The notes below the pieces were generated by a model. The model searched no databases. It was not told where the DNA came from and saw only the letters and a program-made list of their open reading frames with translations. 6,604 nt of DNA from Candidatus Solincola tengchongensis (GTDB lineage Bacteria > Actinomycetota > Geothermincolia > Geothermincolales > RBG-13-55-18): assembly GCA_015711895.1 (NCBI GenBank), contig JACVJH010000244.1:1-6604 (forward strand), written 5' to 3'. The stretch's first letter is position 1. Every line of letters begins with the position of its first letter. The position numbers and the translations under genes are program-made. Positions 5,438 to 6,604 of the stretch are shown here, piece after piece.

Positions 5438-6604
5438 GGTCCCTGGCCTCCGATAGGGCGCGGAGGGTGGAGAGGCTCGGCGACCTGGAGAGGGAGCTCG
5501 AGGAGCTGGAGGGCGAGCGGCGCTCCCTGAAGGAGGAGAGGGAGGCCCTGGAGGAGAGGATAGGCGCCCGGGAGGAGGAGCTGGGAGGGTTGAGGGTGCG
5601 GCGGAGGGAGGTGGAGGAGAGGGTGAGCGCCCTCCGCGCCGACCTGGCCCGCTTCGAGGAGGAGTTGGAGTCCTTGAGCCGCAAACAGAGGCGCTCCTTC
5701 CAGGAGGAGGCCCTGGTGGTGGCCAGGCTCCGAGCTCTCCAGGAGGTCTTTTCCTCGCGCATCGACTATGCCGCGGCGGCAGCCAGGGTGCTGTGGGAGA
5801 ACGCGGGCCATACGGGGTTGCTGGGCATGCTTCTCCATCACCTCAAGGTCCCCGAGGAATGGGAGAGGGCTCTTGAGTCCTACCTCGGTCCGTGGCTCTT
5901 CTGCGTGCTCGCCCGGGACCTGAAGGACGCCCTGGAGGCGGTGCGCCGGTTGAAGAGGGAGGAGGAGGGCTTCGGCCTCTTCCTGCCGCTCTCGGAGCTG
6001 GACGTCTCCGCCATGGAGGAAACCTCGGAACTGGCGAGGCGTTGCGGCGGTACGGCAGCCGTCGAGGTGGTGGATTGCGCGCCGGAGATCAGGCCCGCCG
6101 TGACCTACCTGCTGGGAGACGTGGTCTTCTGTTCCAGCCTGGAGGAGGCGGAGGGGAAGGCGGAGCTGTATCCCGGGCTCACCTTCGTCACCGCGGAGGG
6201 CGACGTGGTGGCTCCCCGGCGCATGGTGAAGGGCGGCGCGCGCCCGCGCAGCCCCTTCCACGTCATCGCCAGGAGAAGGGAGATCGAGGAGCTCCAGGAG
6301 ATGCTGGACCTCTGCGACGAGGAGTCGGTGACCCTGGAGGTGCGCCGCAAGAGCGTGCTGGCGACCATCTCCTCTCTGAGGCGGGAGCTCGACGGCCTGG
6401 CGGCGGAGAAGAAGGCGCTGGACGACGCCGTGCGCGAGTCCGAGTTGGCCCTCAAGTCCATGCTGGGCGAGCTGGAGCACCGCACGGCGAGGATGCAGGG
6501 CCTGGATGAGAGGTCCCGGCGGCTGAAGGAGGAGATGGAGCGCCTGCGACGCGAGCTGGAGGGTGCGGAGGAGGAGGTGGCAAGGCTGCGCGCGGAGCTG
6601 GAGG
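5434..6604 (+). CDS. smc: SMC continuation: distal coil, hinge and returning coil (partial, cut by window end)
   Basis: This frame is free of stops from 5260 to the window end and carries the next part of SMC. GTG 5434 is the first plausible independent start, though the residues are more likely part of one chain with the upstream half. Codons from 5440 to about 5780 give regular heptad coil (ERELEELEGERRSLKEE and similar). The hinge, the dimerisation domain, spans about 5812-6250: TGLLGMLLHH, ALESYLGPWLFCVLARD, FGLFLPLSEL, VTYLLGDVVFCSSLEEAE, TFVTAEGDVVAP and MVKGGARPRSP, which follow the family pattern including the late Gly-Gly. From about 6265 the returning coil begins and runs off the edge. 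If joined to the upstream half, the hinge lies at residues 468-613, near its usual place. The C-terminal head (signature motif, Walker B) should lie within the next 1.3 kb or so. Confidence 0.9.
   Translation, partial: MRSLASDRARRVERLGDLERELEELEGERRSLKEEREALEERIGAREEELGGLRVRRREVEERVSALRADLARFEEELESLSRKQRRSFQEEALVVARLRALQEVFSSRIDYAAAAARVLWENAGHTGLLGMLLHHLKVPEEWERALESYLGPWLFCVLARDLKDALEAVRRLKREEEGFGLFLPLSELDVSAMEETSELARRCGGTAAVEVVDCAPEIRPAVTYLLGDVVFCSSLEEAEGKAELYPGLTFVTAEGDVVAPRRMVKGGARPRSPFHVIARRREIEELQEMLDLCDEESVTLEVRRKSVLATISSLRRELDGLAAEKKALDDAVRESELALKSMLGELEHRTARMQGLDERSRRLKEEMERLRRELEGAEEEVARLRAELE

Noticed and set aside
5440..5800. Repetitive GAGGAG-rich stretch resembling a tandem repeat
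   Set aside because: It is explained by Glu/Arg-rich heptads of the SMC coiled coil; there is no fixed nucleotide repeat unit.
5053..6480. Long antisense open frame of 475 codons opposite smc
   Set aside because: It is the complement of Glu/Arg/Leu coiled-coil codons, giving Leu/Gln/Pro/Ser-rich low-complexity protein. The + strand carries clear SMC hinge motifs.

Overview
This is a GC-rich bacterial chromosomal segment carrying conserved housekeeping genes, all on the + strand. The order is DUF177/YceD - rpmF - plsX - rnc - degV-family - smc (cut by the window end). This is the classic ribosome / phospholipid / RNase III / chromosome-condensation neighbourhood of Gram-positive-type bacteria. 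High GC, heavy use of AGG for arginine, strong AGGAGG-type ribosome binding sites and a four-cysteine L32 fit a deep-branching actinobacterial or GC-rich Firmicutes-like (possibly thermophilic) lineage. That placement is inference, because no rRNA or lineage-specific marker is present.

Layout: 1-202 is a leader with a GC hairpin and no convincing gene. 203-778 encodes the DUF177 protein. The 779-960 gap holds the best promoter of the window (TTGACC, 18 bp, TATACT), which should drive rpmF (961-1137), plsX (1201-2208) and rnc (2205-2972, ATGA overlap with plsX). A 202-bp gap with an AT-rich promoter-like segment, a tandem CCAATCG repeat and alternative hairpins precedes the DegV-family gene (3175-4014). 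A 394-bp gap (4015-4408) holds at most a doubtful small ORF and a weak promoter candidate before smc (4409 to beyond 6604).

Functional links: DUF177 and L32 belong to 50S subunit and 23S rRNA biogenesis, and RNase III processes rRNA precursors. PlsX makes acyl-phosphate for phospholipid synthesis. DegV-family proteins bind fatty acids and in known cases (FakB) present them to a kinase that also makes acyl-phosphate, so plsX and degV may serve one acyl-phosphate pool. SMC organises the chromosome.

The main anomaly is in smc. The head and first part of the coiled coil (4409-5437) are in one frame, while the rest of the coil and the hinge (to 6604) are in the -1 frame. The break lies at or near a G5 run at 5412-5416, and the first frame ends in a GTGA overlap at 5434-5437. 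A one-base deletion (natural or in the assembly) is the simplest explanation. A programmed -1 frameshift or a translationally coupled split SMC are the more interesting alternatives. I see no mobile element, CRISPR array, tRNA or rRNA, and no clearly novel multi-gene system.
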